From Metridium senile (taxonomy: Eukaryota; Cnidaria; Anthozoa; Actiniaria; Metridiidae), in assembly GCA_949775045.1 (NCBI GenBank), contig OX459105.1, forward strand, positions 890,541 to 954,540: a stretch of DNA of 64,000 nucleotides, given 5' to 3'. Below, in pieces: positions 47,823 to 57,473 of the stretch. The notes below the pieces were generated by a model. That model made no database searches. It saw only the letters and a program-made list of their open reading frames with translations, and was not told where the DNA came from. Position numbers and translations under genes: made by a program. The first letter of the stretch is position 1; the number at the start of each line of letters is the position of its first letter.

Positions 47823-48083
47823 AGTCCCACTAGTAGGACATGCCCTCAACCTCTACTAGCAAGGCGCCGTGGGTCGCTTCCTAACGTGCTGGCCCCAGTA
47901 AAGAGAAGTGGATTACCAAGTGTTATAGAAGAGAATGCCACCGACAGCGATAGTTCACGTATAATGCCCTTTCCTCCATCGAATATACCCCCTGCAAACA
48001 CTGTACGACGACAGCGATACCGATCCAAAAGCTTACCCAATGCATCGCTGGTGGGCAGTCTTAGTGACTGGCAGAAGTTTAAG
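47823..48083 (+). CDS. Ser/Pro-rich disordered protein, exon 2
   Basis: 87 codons, SPTSRTCPQPLLARRRGSLP... to SLSDWQKFK, acceptor TTTACTTTAAG, donor AAG|GTGAGA, both phase 0. Carries the RRRGSLPNVL and RYRSKSLPNASL phospho-site-like motifs. Confidence 0.7.
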
Positions 48084-48094
48084 GTGAGATGGCT

Positions 48095-48368
48095 GATATG
48101 TGTGATGATAATAATGATGAAGATGATGATAATGATGATGGTGTTGATGATGATGATGATGTTGATGATGGTAGTTGTGGTGACTATAGTTGTGGTGATG
48201 TTGATGATAGTGGTGGTGATGTTGATGATGATAGTGGTGGTGATGATAATGGTGGTGGTGATAATGATGATGATGATGATAATGATAATGATGATGATGA
48301 TGATGATAATGATGATGATAATGATGATGATGATGATAATGATGATGATAATGATGATGATGACGATA

Positions 48369-48408
<40 letters not shown>

Positions 48409-48775
48409 CGATGATGATGATCGTGTTGATGTTGATGATAGTTGTGGTGGTGGTACATGGTGATGATAATAGTGGTGGTAGTTATGATGATAATGATGAT
48501 GAAATATGTTGATAATGATGCTGATGATATTGGTGATGACGTTGCTGATAGTTGCGGTACGTGGTGGTGGTTGTGATCATGATGGTGATGATGATAATGA
48601 TGGTAATGATGATAGTGATGATGCTGATGGCGATGGTAATGCTGATATGGTGGTGATGATGATATGACGATGGTAATGTTGATGATAGTGATGATGACGA
48701 TGACAATGGTAATGCTGATGATAGTGATGATGCTGATGGCGATGCTAATGTGGATGATGATGATGATGATGTTTA
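48095..48775. repeat. (GAT)n/(GGT) microsatellite in intron 2
   Basis: GATGATGATAATGATGATGG-type sequence for nearly 700 bp. The poly-Asp, poly-His and poly-Met ORFs are artefacts. Confidence 0.95.
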
Positions 48776-48839
48776 CTGTATGATACCAGTAATGCTTTCT
48801 AAACTGAACAAGTTTCTTATATTCATTTGTTTATTGCAG

Positions 48840-48923
48840 GCACGTCAAACTGAAAGTGGTGAAAACATCAGCGAAAATCTCCTGAACCTCCCTGGTATCG
48901 CTGCTTTAAACGAACGATCGTAA
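48840..48923 (+). CDS. Ser/Pro-rich disordered protein, exon 3
   Basis: After TTATTGCAG: ARQTESGENISENLLNLPGI AALNERS and TAA. Phase 0. The compact, non-repetitive C-terminus (DWQKFKARQTESGENISENL across the junction) looks conserved-type sequence, perhaps a short binding motif. Confidence 0.65.
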   Translation, partial: ARQTESGENISENLLNLPGIAALNERS

Positions 48924-49475
48924 ACGGAACATTTAATAGCCTTGATTGAAACACACTGTATAAAATAACTATTGACCGACGCCTTGAATATTTCCTGGGC
49001 ATTTCGCTAGTCCGCTTTCAAAAGTCCCGTTTGAAAGGTTGCCGGCCCTTTGCATCGAAGCGAGACGAACGAGGAGCTTGCAATGATAGAGACCCGTGAA
49101 TAATCGTCCCGCAAGGTCTCTATCATACCTTTCAAGATGGCGCAGGGAACTGTGAAGGACTGTTAACTATACTAAGTAAAAACAAATGGCAAACGGCTTC
49201 GGCGCCGGTTTCTGATGAACTGAAGCGAAAAGACAACGATGATCCGCCATAGAATACATGGAAATCATCATTATATGGCATAAATACAACAATTAACAAG
49301 CAAGAACTACAACAACTGAAAATGAACAAATTTGAAAATATGAATGAATAAATAATACACTCATCTCTTTTCTCATCGAACAGTGTGAAACCATGTTTGT
49401 CCAATCTGAAGTTTTCTCCATGCACGATGATTTAAGAACACACTAGAAAAAAAGGAAGAAACATTAAAAAAAACA
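48924..49475. other. 3' flank; no further gene seen
   Basis: Includes a short inverted pair, CAATGATAGAGACC / GGTCTCTATCAT (49081-49126), probably a small hairpin element. No exon supported. Confidence 0.35.
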
Positions 49476-50045
49476 TAGGCCTAGTCTGGGAACTAAACTC
49501 GCCGTAAGTCGCAGCGAGTTTGGGCGAGTTATAACGCGAGTTAAGGGAAAATCACAAAATTTCAATGCTGCGAGTTAAGGCGAGTTAAGGAAAAATTCCA
49601 TAATTTGGATACCACAAGCTTTGTGAGATGAGGTTAAGACAATTGCCCTCACTATTTCATTATGACGTCATGTGTTTTAGTGGGGGATAGAATGGCCGAA
49701 AACAATGGTAATTTCAACTAAATCTTCTTTCTCTTTGAAAATTGCATGAGCCTCCAATTATCTAAATTTTATGTATGTTATGTGTCTATGTTTATACTTT
49801 CATATTAATGGCATTTTGTTGTCATTTCTTTCCTATCCGTCTTGTAAATGCAATTTTATCGTGTATTCTTGTATTGTTGTTATGATTCTGTCCCCCACTG
49901 GCGACCATGATCCTTAGCGTTAGAACAATAGAATGTTTTGATGTGACGTCATAATGAAATAGGACAATTCCCTGTACATTATGACATTGAGCAATTTACT
50001 GCATGCGAGCTTATGTGAGTTTGTGCGAGTTCAGGTCCCAGGCCT
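49476..50045. mobile_element. Word-repeat element C (GCGAGTTAAGGCGAGTTAAG)
   Basis: Ends TAGGCCTAGTCTGGGAACTA AACTCGC and the inverted GCGAGTTCAGGTCCCAGGCC T; AAAACA precedes and follows (49470-49475, 50046-50051). The word GCGAGTTAAGG/GCGAGTTTGG recurs near the left end and GTGAGTTTGTGCGAGTT near the right, all plus strand. The middle contains a second inverted pair (CTATTTCATTATGACGTCA / TGACGTCATAATGAAATAG, about 49655-49965). Confidence 0.8.
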
Positions 50046-50343
50046 AAAACAGGGCAAACAGCAACAACGGCCATCAACAAAGCAGAAAAAATATACAATG
50101 CAGCGATCAGAGCCCAAACTTAATGACAATAATGAATTATTTCTGACTAAAACCTTTATAGGAAAGCCATTGATATAGCATCATATACTGAGGGAGGGGT
50201 TGGACGGGGGATCGCCGTTGTATGATTATCGACTGAAATCGGGAGCAATATAATATATATATATATACGGTATATATATAGAGTGATACAAATAAAAATA
50301 TATTCAAATGAATTAATATGCATGTTTCTTATGTGGTTGAATT

Positions 50344-50420
50344 ATTATAGACAGAAAGAAGGGAGGGAGGAAGGAAGGGAGGGAGGGAGGGAGGGAGGAA
50401 GGAAGGAAGGAAAGACTGGA
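50344..50420. repeat. GGAA/GGGA purine tract
   Basis: GAAGGGAGGGAGGAAGGAAG-type sequence of about 75 bp. Confidence 0.9.
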
Positions 50421-50587
50421 GGAAAGAAGCAATGGAAAAATGAAATAGGGAGATGAAGAGGGAAGAACAAACGGGCTAAACAAAAATAATTAAATGAAAA
50501 AAGGCAAAATGTAAAAAAATGTAAAAAAGGGAACCACCGAAAAAAGAAAAATAATAATAAAACTTTAACTAAAAAAGAAAAAAAAGA

Positions 50588-50690
50588 ATAATAATAATAA
50601 TAATCTTTATTATGTATATAGCGCAGATATTTATATGTATATAATCAAATGCGCAAAATATTAACAAAAGGGGGAAAAAGAAAAACAATG
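50588..50690 (-). mobile_element. Retroposon 3' end, minus strand
   Basis: AATAATAATAATAATCTTTA, TATATAGCGCAGATATTTAT and AAATGCGC: the reverse of the GCGC-stem plus (ATT)n tail, close to that at 14085-14165. Confidence 0.6.
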
Positions 50691-50785
50691 TAAAGAACTA
50701 TAGCAATGCTTCGCAAGTATTGGGTTTCCTGTGTTCATACATCCGTGAGGGCATAAGCCCAGCGCATGCTATTTGAAAACTTTAA

Positions 50786-50794
50786 TTTCGCGCC
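50786..50794 (+). promoter_or_regulatory. E2F-like site upstream of ASF1
   Basis: TTTCGCGCC lies 100 bp before the ASF1 start codon. It matches the E2F/DP consensus TTTSSCGC. ASF1 genes are S-phase E2F targets in several organisms, so the site is plausible; no reporter or binding evidence. Confidence 0.5.
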
Positions 50795-50893
50795 ATTTTG
50801 CAAGAATGAAGTATTGAATTTTGTTTCTGTCGTCTTTTCACTGCTATTTTCTCGTCTTTTTCAAACTGTTGGACTTTTTTTACACGACCCGGG

Positions 50894-51002
50894 ATGGCGA
50901 AAGTCAATTTATGCCATGTAGAAATCAAGGAGAATCCAACATCATTCTTAGATCCGCTAGAATTTGAAATTTCTTTCGAATGTTCAGAAGAGCTCAACGA
51001 AG
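50894..51002 (+). CDS. ASF1: Histone chaperone ASF1, exon 1
   Basis: The four exons (50894-51002, 52464-52579, 54152-54328, 55544-55606) give 154 residues with all splice phases matching. ASF1 binds the H3-H4 dimer and hands it to CAF-1 or HIRA during replication-coupled and -independent chromatin assembly in the nucleus. Exon 1 encodes MAKVNLCHVEIKENPTSFLD then PLEFEISFECSEELNE, the first strands of the immunoglobulin-like fold (FEISFEC is the family FEITFEC). Residues known from human ASF1A fall at identical positions: D54, V94 (H3 contact) and R108. Family members usually carry an extra 50 or more residue tail, acidic in yeast, phosphorylated by TLK in animals; this one ends at HINWD. It starts at the only ATG in context, after an E2F-like site. 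Confidence 0.95.
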
Positions 51003-51157
51003 GTAAGTTTTCCCTCTTTCCCCATCGTCTCAAAATTAGTAATTTGAAGTGTTATATGTTATAATTTTATAGCTTTTCTCTTTAGATTGTCTGAATTATT
51101 GAGATAATGATGATTTTTGATTGTTTTTTTTTATCATGAAATGTGTTTTGTACGAAA

Positions 51158-51388
51158 AGGTAGTCGTACCTATTATCGCGCACATCCTATTATCGTACTT
51201 TTCGTAGAAAATAATATATATCTTCTAAAAAACTGCTTCAAAATTAATATAAACAATTATGGCTGCTTATCCTGTTGCAACCAACGTTTTTGGTCTACTT
51301 TTTTACGCAGAATAGAAGATATATATTATTTTTTACGAAAAGCACGATAATAGGATGTGCGCGATAATAGGTACATGTACGACTACCT
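51158..51388. mobile_element. Palindromic MITE family 2, copy 2, in ASF1 intron 1
   Basis: AGGTAGTCGTACCTATTATC GCG(C)ACATCCTATTATCG and its mirror; same family as 30686-30925. Right flank TA; left flank AA. Confidence 0.85.
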
Positions 51389-51809
51389 TAACTACGAAAT
51401 CCTTTATTCCTTTTAATGCTTTCCGTACAAAGTCGTCCGATTTGAATTTATTTAAGTAAATTGCTGATCAAATGATGTAAATATTAGTCATTTCAGAAGA
51501 TTATTTATTATACTAAAGTGTACTCTAGAATTGTTCTTATTTGTACAATTCGTTTTGTGTAAAGTGATTCTGTTAAAATATTTCTTTCATCTGTAATAAC
51601 ACTACACAATACTTTGTTTGAGTAGTTGGTTCTTTGGTTATGCCTCTATTAAACTAGTGTATGCTGTAAATGTAGAACTTAATGTCCTTTGCCTGCATAT
51701 AGTGTAAAATTTCAGTGGGCCCTTTTGTATGATGGGTCTGACCACACACACTTGCAATTTCCTGGCCTGCGGCCTGCGCTACTCTTTAAAGGGGTAATCA
51801 CTTGGGACT

Positions 51810-52111
51810 TAGGATAATCCTACTCTGCGAACAGGGCCACCTTTCTCCCCCATCAGAAAGGAAAAATAATTACCCTGTTGAACATGCATGAGGGTGACGT
51901 AATATGACGTAGGTCAAATGTCAACCGAAATTCACAAATGCTGGTGACGTAGGCGGGGAAAACCAGTTTTAAACCAGTTTACTTGATGGATAACCCATAA
52001 TTTTTACATCCAGAAGTTTGAATGTAATTATCGGGAGTCGGCAGAGCAATTTTTCTCTTGCTTTTCAGCGGGAGAGAAAGGTGGCTCTGTTTGCAGAGTA
52101 GGATAATCCTA
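51810..52111. mobile_element. Inverted-repeat element in ASF1 intron 1
   Basis: TAGGATAATCCTACTCTGCG AACAGGGCCACCTTTCTCCC and its mirror (GGGAGAGAAAGGTGGCTCTG...TAGGATAATCCTA); arms about 45 bp with mismatches. Confidence 0.75.
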
Positions 52112-52463
52112 GCACTAGGAACTACATAGCTCTCAAATCAACCTTATGTTTGGTTTACATGAACTTGACAAAGTTTAATTTACTAATTTACCACCTTATC
52201 ACAAGTGTCAATGATACAAATGTTTCTCAGCCCTAGCGGGCAAGTTATCTCTACTTTTTGCGTTTACATTTGTCAAGCATAACCCTAGTGCTAGGATCTT
52301 CCTTATATCAACAAGACAGAAAGATCATTGTGCAAGGAAGAAAACTACCTGAAATAAAACTACTAATAATGCTAGTTATTTATAATAATTGCAATTATAG
52401 AATAATGAATTATAACATTTACAGTTTAATGTTATTGTGTAACATTGTTGTTTGTGATTTTAG

Positions 52464-52579
52464 ATTTAGAATGGAAAATAATTTATGTTGGTTCAGCGGA
52501 GTGCTCAGATTACGATCAAGTATTGGATTCTGTTCTTGTTGGGCCAGTTCCTATTGGACGACATATGTTTGTTTTTAAG
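52464..52579 (+). CDS. ASF1: Histone chaperone ASF1, exon 2
   Basis: [39 protein letters not shown]: the most conserved ASF1 block, including D54. Acceptor TGTGATTTTAG, donor AAG|GTAAGA (phase 0). Confidence 0.95.
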
Positions 52580-52596
52580 GTAAGATATAAAATTAG

Positions 52597-52628
52597 CTCC
52601 GACGAAGGGCTAAAGCTCGAAACATCAG
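52597..52628 (+). other. Conserved hairpin GACGAAGGGCTAAAGCTCGA, copy 3
   Basis: As copies 1 and 2, but AAACATCAG replaces AAACGTCAG, breaking the outer GACG/CGTC pairing. It lies 17 bp inside ASF1 intron 2 and is followed by the 95-bp satellite. Confidence 0.65.
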
Positions 52629-52644
52629 TAAAAGTAAGTCAACA

Positions 52645-53310
52645 TTTTTTACGGTGTTACAAATTTCATTATATATTCTATCGTTTATATCAAACACCGA
52701 CACAGCCTATACTAGTTTACTCGCTAGTTTCTATTTCTATTTTTTACGGTGTTACAAATTTCATTCTATTACCTATCGTTTATATCAAACACCGACGCAG
52801 CCTATACTAGTTTACTCGCTAGTTTCTATTTCTATTTTTTACAGTGTTACAAATTTCATTCTATTACCTATCGTTTATATCAAACACCGACGCAGCCTAT
52901 ACTAGTTTACTCGCTAGTTTCTATTTCTATTTTTTTTACAGTGTTACAAATTTCATTCTATTACCTATCGTTTATATCAAACACCGACGCAGCCTATACT
53001 AGTTTACTCGCTAGTTTCTATTTCTATTTTTTACAGTGTTACAAATTTCATTCTATTACCTATCGTTTATATCAAACACCGACGCAGCCTATACTAGTTT
53101 ACTCGCTAGTTTCTATTTCTATTTTTTTTACAGTGTTACAAATTTCATTCTATTACCTATCGTTTATATCAAACACCGACGCAGCCTATACTAGTTTACT
53201 CGCTAGTTTCTATTTCTATTTTTTACGGTGTTACAAATTTTATTCTATTACCTATCGTTTATATCAAACACCGACGCAGCCTATACTAGTTTCTTGTTTT
53301 TACGGTGTTA
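52645..53310. repeat. 95-bp satellite, about 7 copies, in ASF1 intron 2
   Basis: Same unit as 42510-42800; copies differ mainly in TTTTTACGG versus TTTTTTTACAG, giving 95-98 bp periods. The long [21 protein letters not shown] ORF through the array is an artefact (95 is not a multiple of 3). Confidence 0.95.
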
Positions 53311-53734
53311 GATTTGTGTTCAAAAAAGAAATTGCATTAAATTGTTTTGAAAGAAATTGTACTAAATGACTAGAAAACATTTCCAAGCAAAATTGTTTGT
53401 GATTGAAAACACAAGTGTTTGAGATAAACAATAACAATTGATCAGAAAAAAATGTTTCAGTGGAAATTGGTTTGTTTTCAAGATATGAGAATCTAATATC
53501 ATTCATGAAGGTAACAACCAAACTTGTACCACGTGCTGTACTTTGAGACCCCATCGAAAATAAATTAACTTTAAATATATATATTTCTAAAGTCCTAGGA
53601 CTTTAAAATATAAACAAATGTTACAAAGACAGTTAATTATTAATAGATCAACTGTGCATGCATTTATAACTCTGATTTTGAACCCCCATAGAATACAGCA
53701 ACTCGTATTTAAAACATTACATCAAACTGACCTC

Positions 53735-53835
53735 TCGCTTTTCGTAGCACTCGCCCGGAAAGTGAGAGGTCATGGGTTCAAACCCAGCTGAGACCCGAGT
53801 TTTTCTTCGGAAAAATTTGGGATTATTTACACTCA
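53735..53835 (+). ncRNA. Possible tRNA-derived SINE head
   Basis: GAGAGGTCATGGGTTCAAAC CCAGCTGAGACC contains a good B-box with a paired T-arm (TGGGTTCAAACCCA); the A-box side is poor. Non-functional tRNA-like sequence. Confidence 0.35.
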
Positions 53836-53965
53836 ACGAAAAAAAATTCTTTACAATCTAAATTATGATGATGTTGGTGCCCGACGAAAGCTTAAGATAA
53901 CCCTACAAACAGTAGTGTATGGCCTTAAATCAACTCTTGTTATTGTAAATGGTAGTAATTGACTG

Positions 53966-54103
53966 GGGCCGGTTGTACGAAGGGTGGATAAAGTTATCCG
54001 CGGATAAAAGTTATCCACTGCATAGGTTTTTTATAGATTTAATCCGCTGGATAAGGATTTATCCGCTGGATAGCACTATTCGGGCTTCGTACAACCGGCC
54101 CCT
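53966..54103. mobile_element. MITE with GGGGCCGGTTGTACGAAG ends in ASF1 intron 2
   Basis: GGGGCCGGTTGTACGAAGGG and CTTCGTACAACCGGCCCC are inverted ends; inner repeated word TTATCCGCTGGATAA. Related to 7816-7965. Confidence 0.85.
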
Positions 54104-54151
54104 GGATGTTAAGATGGTTTGTGAATTATTATTTTTGTTGTTTTTGTACAG

Positions 54152-54328
54152 GCCAACCCACCAGACCCAGTTAAAGTTCTGGATCAAGATGTCATTGGAG
54201 TAACTGTTATATTGTTAACATGTTCTTATAAAGATAAAGAGTTTGTGAGAGTTGGGTATTATGTAAACAACGATTATCCTGATGGTGAAATGAAGGAGAA
54301 TCCACCAGCAAAACCAGTCATAGAAAAG
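54152..54328 (+). CDS. ASF1: Histone chaperone ASF1, exon 3
   Basis: 59 codons: [40 protein letters not shown] ... [11 protein letters not shown]. Contains V94 in GVTVILLTC and R108 in [11 protein letters not shown]. Acceptor TTTTTGTACAG, donor AAG|GTTTGC. Confidence 0.95.
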
Positions 54329-54368
54329 GTTTGCATTATTAATATTATTAGTATCAACCAGAAACTGA

Positions 54369-54713
54369 TAGACAACTTTCATTAGTGGCCACCACTTATT
54401 ATCATAATATTTGAAAATATTATTGATGTTAAAAAAAAAGAAATATGATACCTATTATATGATAGGCATTCACTATAACAATAACTTGTGAAACACCAAA
54501 ACGAGGCATCATGCAATAGCCTCAGCAGAAAATTTCATACAGATCTCTACATTTTTTATTGAGCCCAACTTCATTGGTATTTTAGCCAGAGTATCAATGC
54601 CTTCCCAACATGCCTATTTCAGATGGTTCTTTTATATGACAGTGCTAAAATATTAAAATATCTGTTTCTATTACTTGAAAAAATCATTTTCCGCTATTTA
54701 TGAAAGTGGTCTA
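54369..54713 (-). mobile_element. Element with TAGACCACTTTCAT ends, copy 2, ASF1 intron 3
   Basis: Reverse-complement homologue of 31800-32199, about 345 bp versus 400 bp, ends TAGACAACTTTCAT and ATGAAAGTGGTCTA. Confidence 0.8.
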
Positions 54714-54720
54714 TTATCAT

Positions 54721-55006
54721 TACATCCTCGAGAACCCAGGGGTATTCTTCTGTCGCTTGTTTTTCACTTCCACAACATATACCCCTGGGAACGTAGTCTG
54801 TTGGAGCTTGTTTCGGAAGTCAAAATTCAAACTTATTTAACGACTTTCTTTGAATGGTTATCTTGATTTTCATTGGTCGACCAATCAGGAAAGAGCTGAA
54901 TTTTGACTTCCGGAACAAGCTCCAACAGACTACGTTCCCAGGGGTATATGTTGTGGAAGCGAGAAACGAGCGACAGAAGAATACCCCTGGGTTCCCGAGG
55001 ATGTTA
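54721..55006. mobile_element. Large palindrome in ASF1 intron 3
   Basis: ACATCCTCGAGAACCCAGGG GTATTCTTCTGTCGC... and its mirror; arms of more than 110 bp (ACGTAGTCTGTTGGAGCTTG included) around a short centre. It starts 8 bp after the previous element. Confidence 0.85.
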
Positions 55007-55062
55007 TCATTACTATTATTATCATTATTATATTTTTTTCATCAGTTATTGTCATATTAATC

Positions 55063-55477
55063 ACAAACACAGCTGTCAAACGACTACGCATGCATGGTAA
55101 AATTTTCACAGTGGTAAATTTGCCGTTGTAAACATTAGGAATTTCATACTACAGTATTTGGAGTCGATCTATAAGAAATTCCCTGAATTTACAAGCTTGA
55201 ATTTCCTTGTACATAACCTTTGTTATATTGTGAAGCTACCGTTTATTTACACTTTTGTAATTTGGTTTACATTTTGAAAAAAAAATTGGTGAAAATAACC
55301 CTGTTATAGAGGTTCTCGTTGTTCCAGCTAAGAGAAAGGAACCTCTGCTCGCAGGGTAGGTGAAAGTCATCTACTACATGTTTTTTTATACAGTCAAAAC
55401 GAATGTCATATTTGTGTGCTGGATCATTTTACTTGTTGTTTTTTCCGCATGTGTGGTAATTTGACCGCTGTGTTTGT
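55063..55477 (+). mobile_element. Element with GTCAAACGACTACGCATGC ends, copy 2, ASF1 intron 3
   Basis: ACAAACACAGCTGTCAAACG and TTTGACCGCTGTGTTTGT are inverted ends. Collinear with 33896-34222 but contains an extra hairpin (GAGGTTCTCG...GGAACCTC, about 55308-55355) absent from copy 1. Confidence 0.8.
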
Positions 55478-55543
55478 ATCACCTATGAATACCTAGTATA
55501 ATTTATTGTTGTAAGTAATGCTAATCTGAGTGTTTATTTCTAG

Positions 55544-55606
55544 TTACAGAGAAACATCCTGGTTTCTGAACCCAGAGTAACAAAATTCCACATCAACTGG
55601 GACTAA
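55544..55606 (+). CDS. ASF1: Histone chaperone ASF1, exon 4
   Basis: LQRNILVSEPRVTKFHINWD then TAA at 55604-55606. The conserved last strand (RVTKFHINW) is followed by the stop after one residue, so the C-terminal tail is absent. Confidence 0.93.
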   Translation, partial: LQRNILVSEPRVTKFHINWD

Positions 55607-55727
55607 AGACATTACATAGTTTAGATGTATATATGTAAATTCATGCGAAATATGGATAATCCAATAACTCAACATTTCATGATCAAATGCTTTAGGGGTA
55701 TGCTTTGTGGTATATATATATTTAACA

Positions 55728-55965
55728 ATTATTCGCTGAAGGCCAACTGAATATTGGGGAATAGAGTGGTTTTCATTAACCCATGAAACACACTTTAGTG
55801 TATTACTCTTTAATACACTTTAATTCCATTGTGTTCTTTTGTTGTTATTTGACTATTACACTTTATTTAGTACACTTTGTTTCATGGGTTAATAAAAACC
55901 ACTCTAATAACCGAGACAGAGTCAAGGTTATTATTCCCCAATATTCACTGAGCCTGAGGTGCATA
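55728..55965. mobile_element. MITE with ATTCGCTGAAGGCCAACTGA ends
   Basis: Left ATTCGCTGAAGGCCAACTGA ATATTGGGGAATA, right TTATTCCCCAATATTCACTG AGCCTGAGG; an inner inverted pair TTAACCCATGAAACACA / TGTTTCATGGGTTAA. Confidence 0.8.
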
Positions 55966-56167
55966 ATTGTGTTTAATAAATACACAAATGATAATTTCAA
56001 AAAGTAAAAATAACCAGCTTTTTTTGAAGAAATATTGCTAATTTCTTATTTTTTTAAAGCGCCACAAAACGCTGTAGGTGATTATTGAGAAGTAGTGTGA
56101 ATTTTCTAGCTCAATTGCCACATGCAATTGTCAATAATCAGTGTGCATTTATACTTAAGCAATAGAT

Positions 56168-56280
56168 TAATAAGTCCCGAAGTGTTGTGTTTTCCGTGCT
56201 TGACGTCATATTTATTCTTTTCAATTCCTATCATATTATGACATCAAGCGCGGCAAACACGAGACTTCGGGACTTATTAA
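56168..56280. mobile_element. Hairpin MITE (TAATAAGTCCCGAAGT ends)
   Basis: TAATAAGTCCCGAAGTGTTG and its mirror CGAGACTTCGGGACTTATTA, inner GCTTGACGTCATA / TATGACATCAAGC. Confidence 0.8.
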
Positions 56281-56513
56281 AAGGGTCTATAAGCACTGTC
56301 ACTGGTAAAGGTACATTTTGGAAGAATTACTCCATAATGATTTTCCAGAGTGAACTGGTGCATTTTGACTGTAAATGGCTTACACTGGGACTTGTTGTTG
56401 TAACAGGTCGCAGGGACATTATCATTTGTGTTACATACACATCACATTTATGTCCGTACAATAAAATATTTCCTTTGCAGTAAGTGACACACTTTCGAGT
56501 TAAATTGAATTTG

Positions 56514-56963
56514 AAGGGTCGTGAAGAGGGATGTGGGATCAGGGATCACATGACTAGGATCAGGAATCATATAATCCGAATCAGCTGGAGTTAGGGATCA
56601 CACAGAAGAGGGATCGAGATCGTAAAAATAAATTCAGGGATCAGGAAATTTTTTGTGGGATCTGGGATCAAAATGTTGTGCAAAAAATCTTGATCAAACA
56701 CAAGAAAACATCCCTCGTCACGACACAGGGAGCCCAAGCTAGTCACTTGTGATGTTAGTAATTTTCATATTAATTTTACAGTAAAAGTATGGAGTCGTGA
56801 AATATCCTTTTGCTGTGCCTCAAATATACAATAATAAAGACTTTTTTGACGTAGATAGTTTTGTATAACTGTTTTCTAGTTTTGCGACTCCATACATTTA
56901 CTGTAAATATGCAAGTTACTAACATCACAAGTGACTAGCTTGGGCTCCCTGTGGTCACGACCC
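56514..56963. mobile_element. Word-repeat element D (GGGATCAGGGATCA) with palindromic half
   Basis: Ends AAGGGTCGTGA and TCACGACCC, flanked on both sides by TGAATTTG (56506-56513, 56964-56971), an 8-bp duplication. The left half is GGGATCAGGGATCACATG-type words. An inner end pair GTCGTGAAGAGGGATGT / ACATCCCTCGTCACGAC closes this half at 56725. The right half is a palindrome, CAGGGAGCCCAAGCTAGTCA CTTGTGATGTTAG and mirror. Confidence 0.75.
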
Positions 56964-56971
56964 TGAATTTG

Positions 56972-57277
56972 TGTGTGCCGTAGCAGTAACAATAAGAAGC
57001 GATACATGCAAAAAAACCTGTCACTTGTCAACTAGTAAGCATGATAATTTTATCATAGCCATGTATGTATGTATAACTTTATTTAAACACGGTATAGTCC
57101 CTAGATGCCATCGGAAGATTAAAAAAATAGATATTCATTTTTAAAGTTTAACATTTCGTACTGAAAATTGCTAATAAAACTTTCTAATGAAATGGAATTG
57201 TCTTTGTGGTGTATATTAAACTTATAGAGAGAAACTCAGCAACTTGCAACACCATTATACGGTGTATCATCCCTTCA
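56972..57277. other. No feature seen
   Basis: No gene or repeat I can support. Confidence 0.3.
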
Positions 57278-57473
57278 CAGGCCCGTAACATGGGATCAGG
57301 GATCAAGCCCAAAAATTAGGAACGGATCAGGGATCGAAGGGCTGGGATCGAGGATCTGGGAAATTGAGTCTGATTCGGGGATCAAGGAGCAAAAGTTTGG
57401 AAAAAATATATTGGGCTCAGGGATCAAAAATTCCGGGATCAATGGGTTCAAAATATACCATGTTACGAGCCTG
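57278..57473. mobile_element. Word-repeat element E (GGGATCAGGGATCA), 6-bp TSD
   Basis: The ends CAGGCCCGTAACATGG and CCATGTTACGAGCCTG are inverted repeats with one mismatch. Flanks CCTTCA / CCTTCG form a 6-bp duplication with one change. Interior words: GGGATCAGGGATCAAG, GGATCAGGGATCGAAGG, GGGGATCAAGG, all plus strand. Confidence 0.8.

Noticed and set aside
48033..48463. Poly-His, poly-Asp and poly-Met ORFs over 48.1-48.7 kb
   Set aside because: (GAT)n/(GGT)n microsatellite lying in an intron whose donor (48083) and acceptor (48839) are clear.
52654..53369. 206-codon ORF with repeated [17 protein letters not shown] segments
   Set aside because: It reads through the 95-98 bp satellite in an ASF1 intron; frame continuity comes from variable unit length and no protein family is matched.
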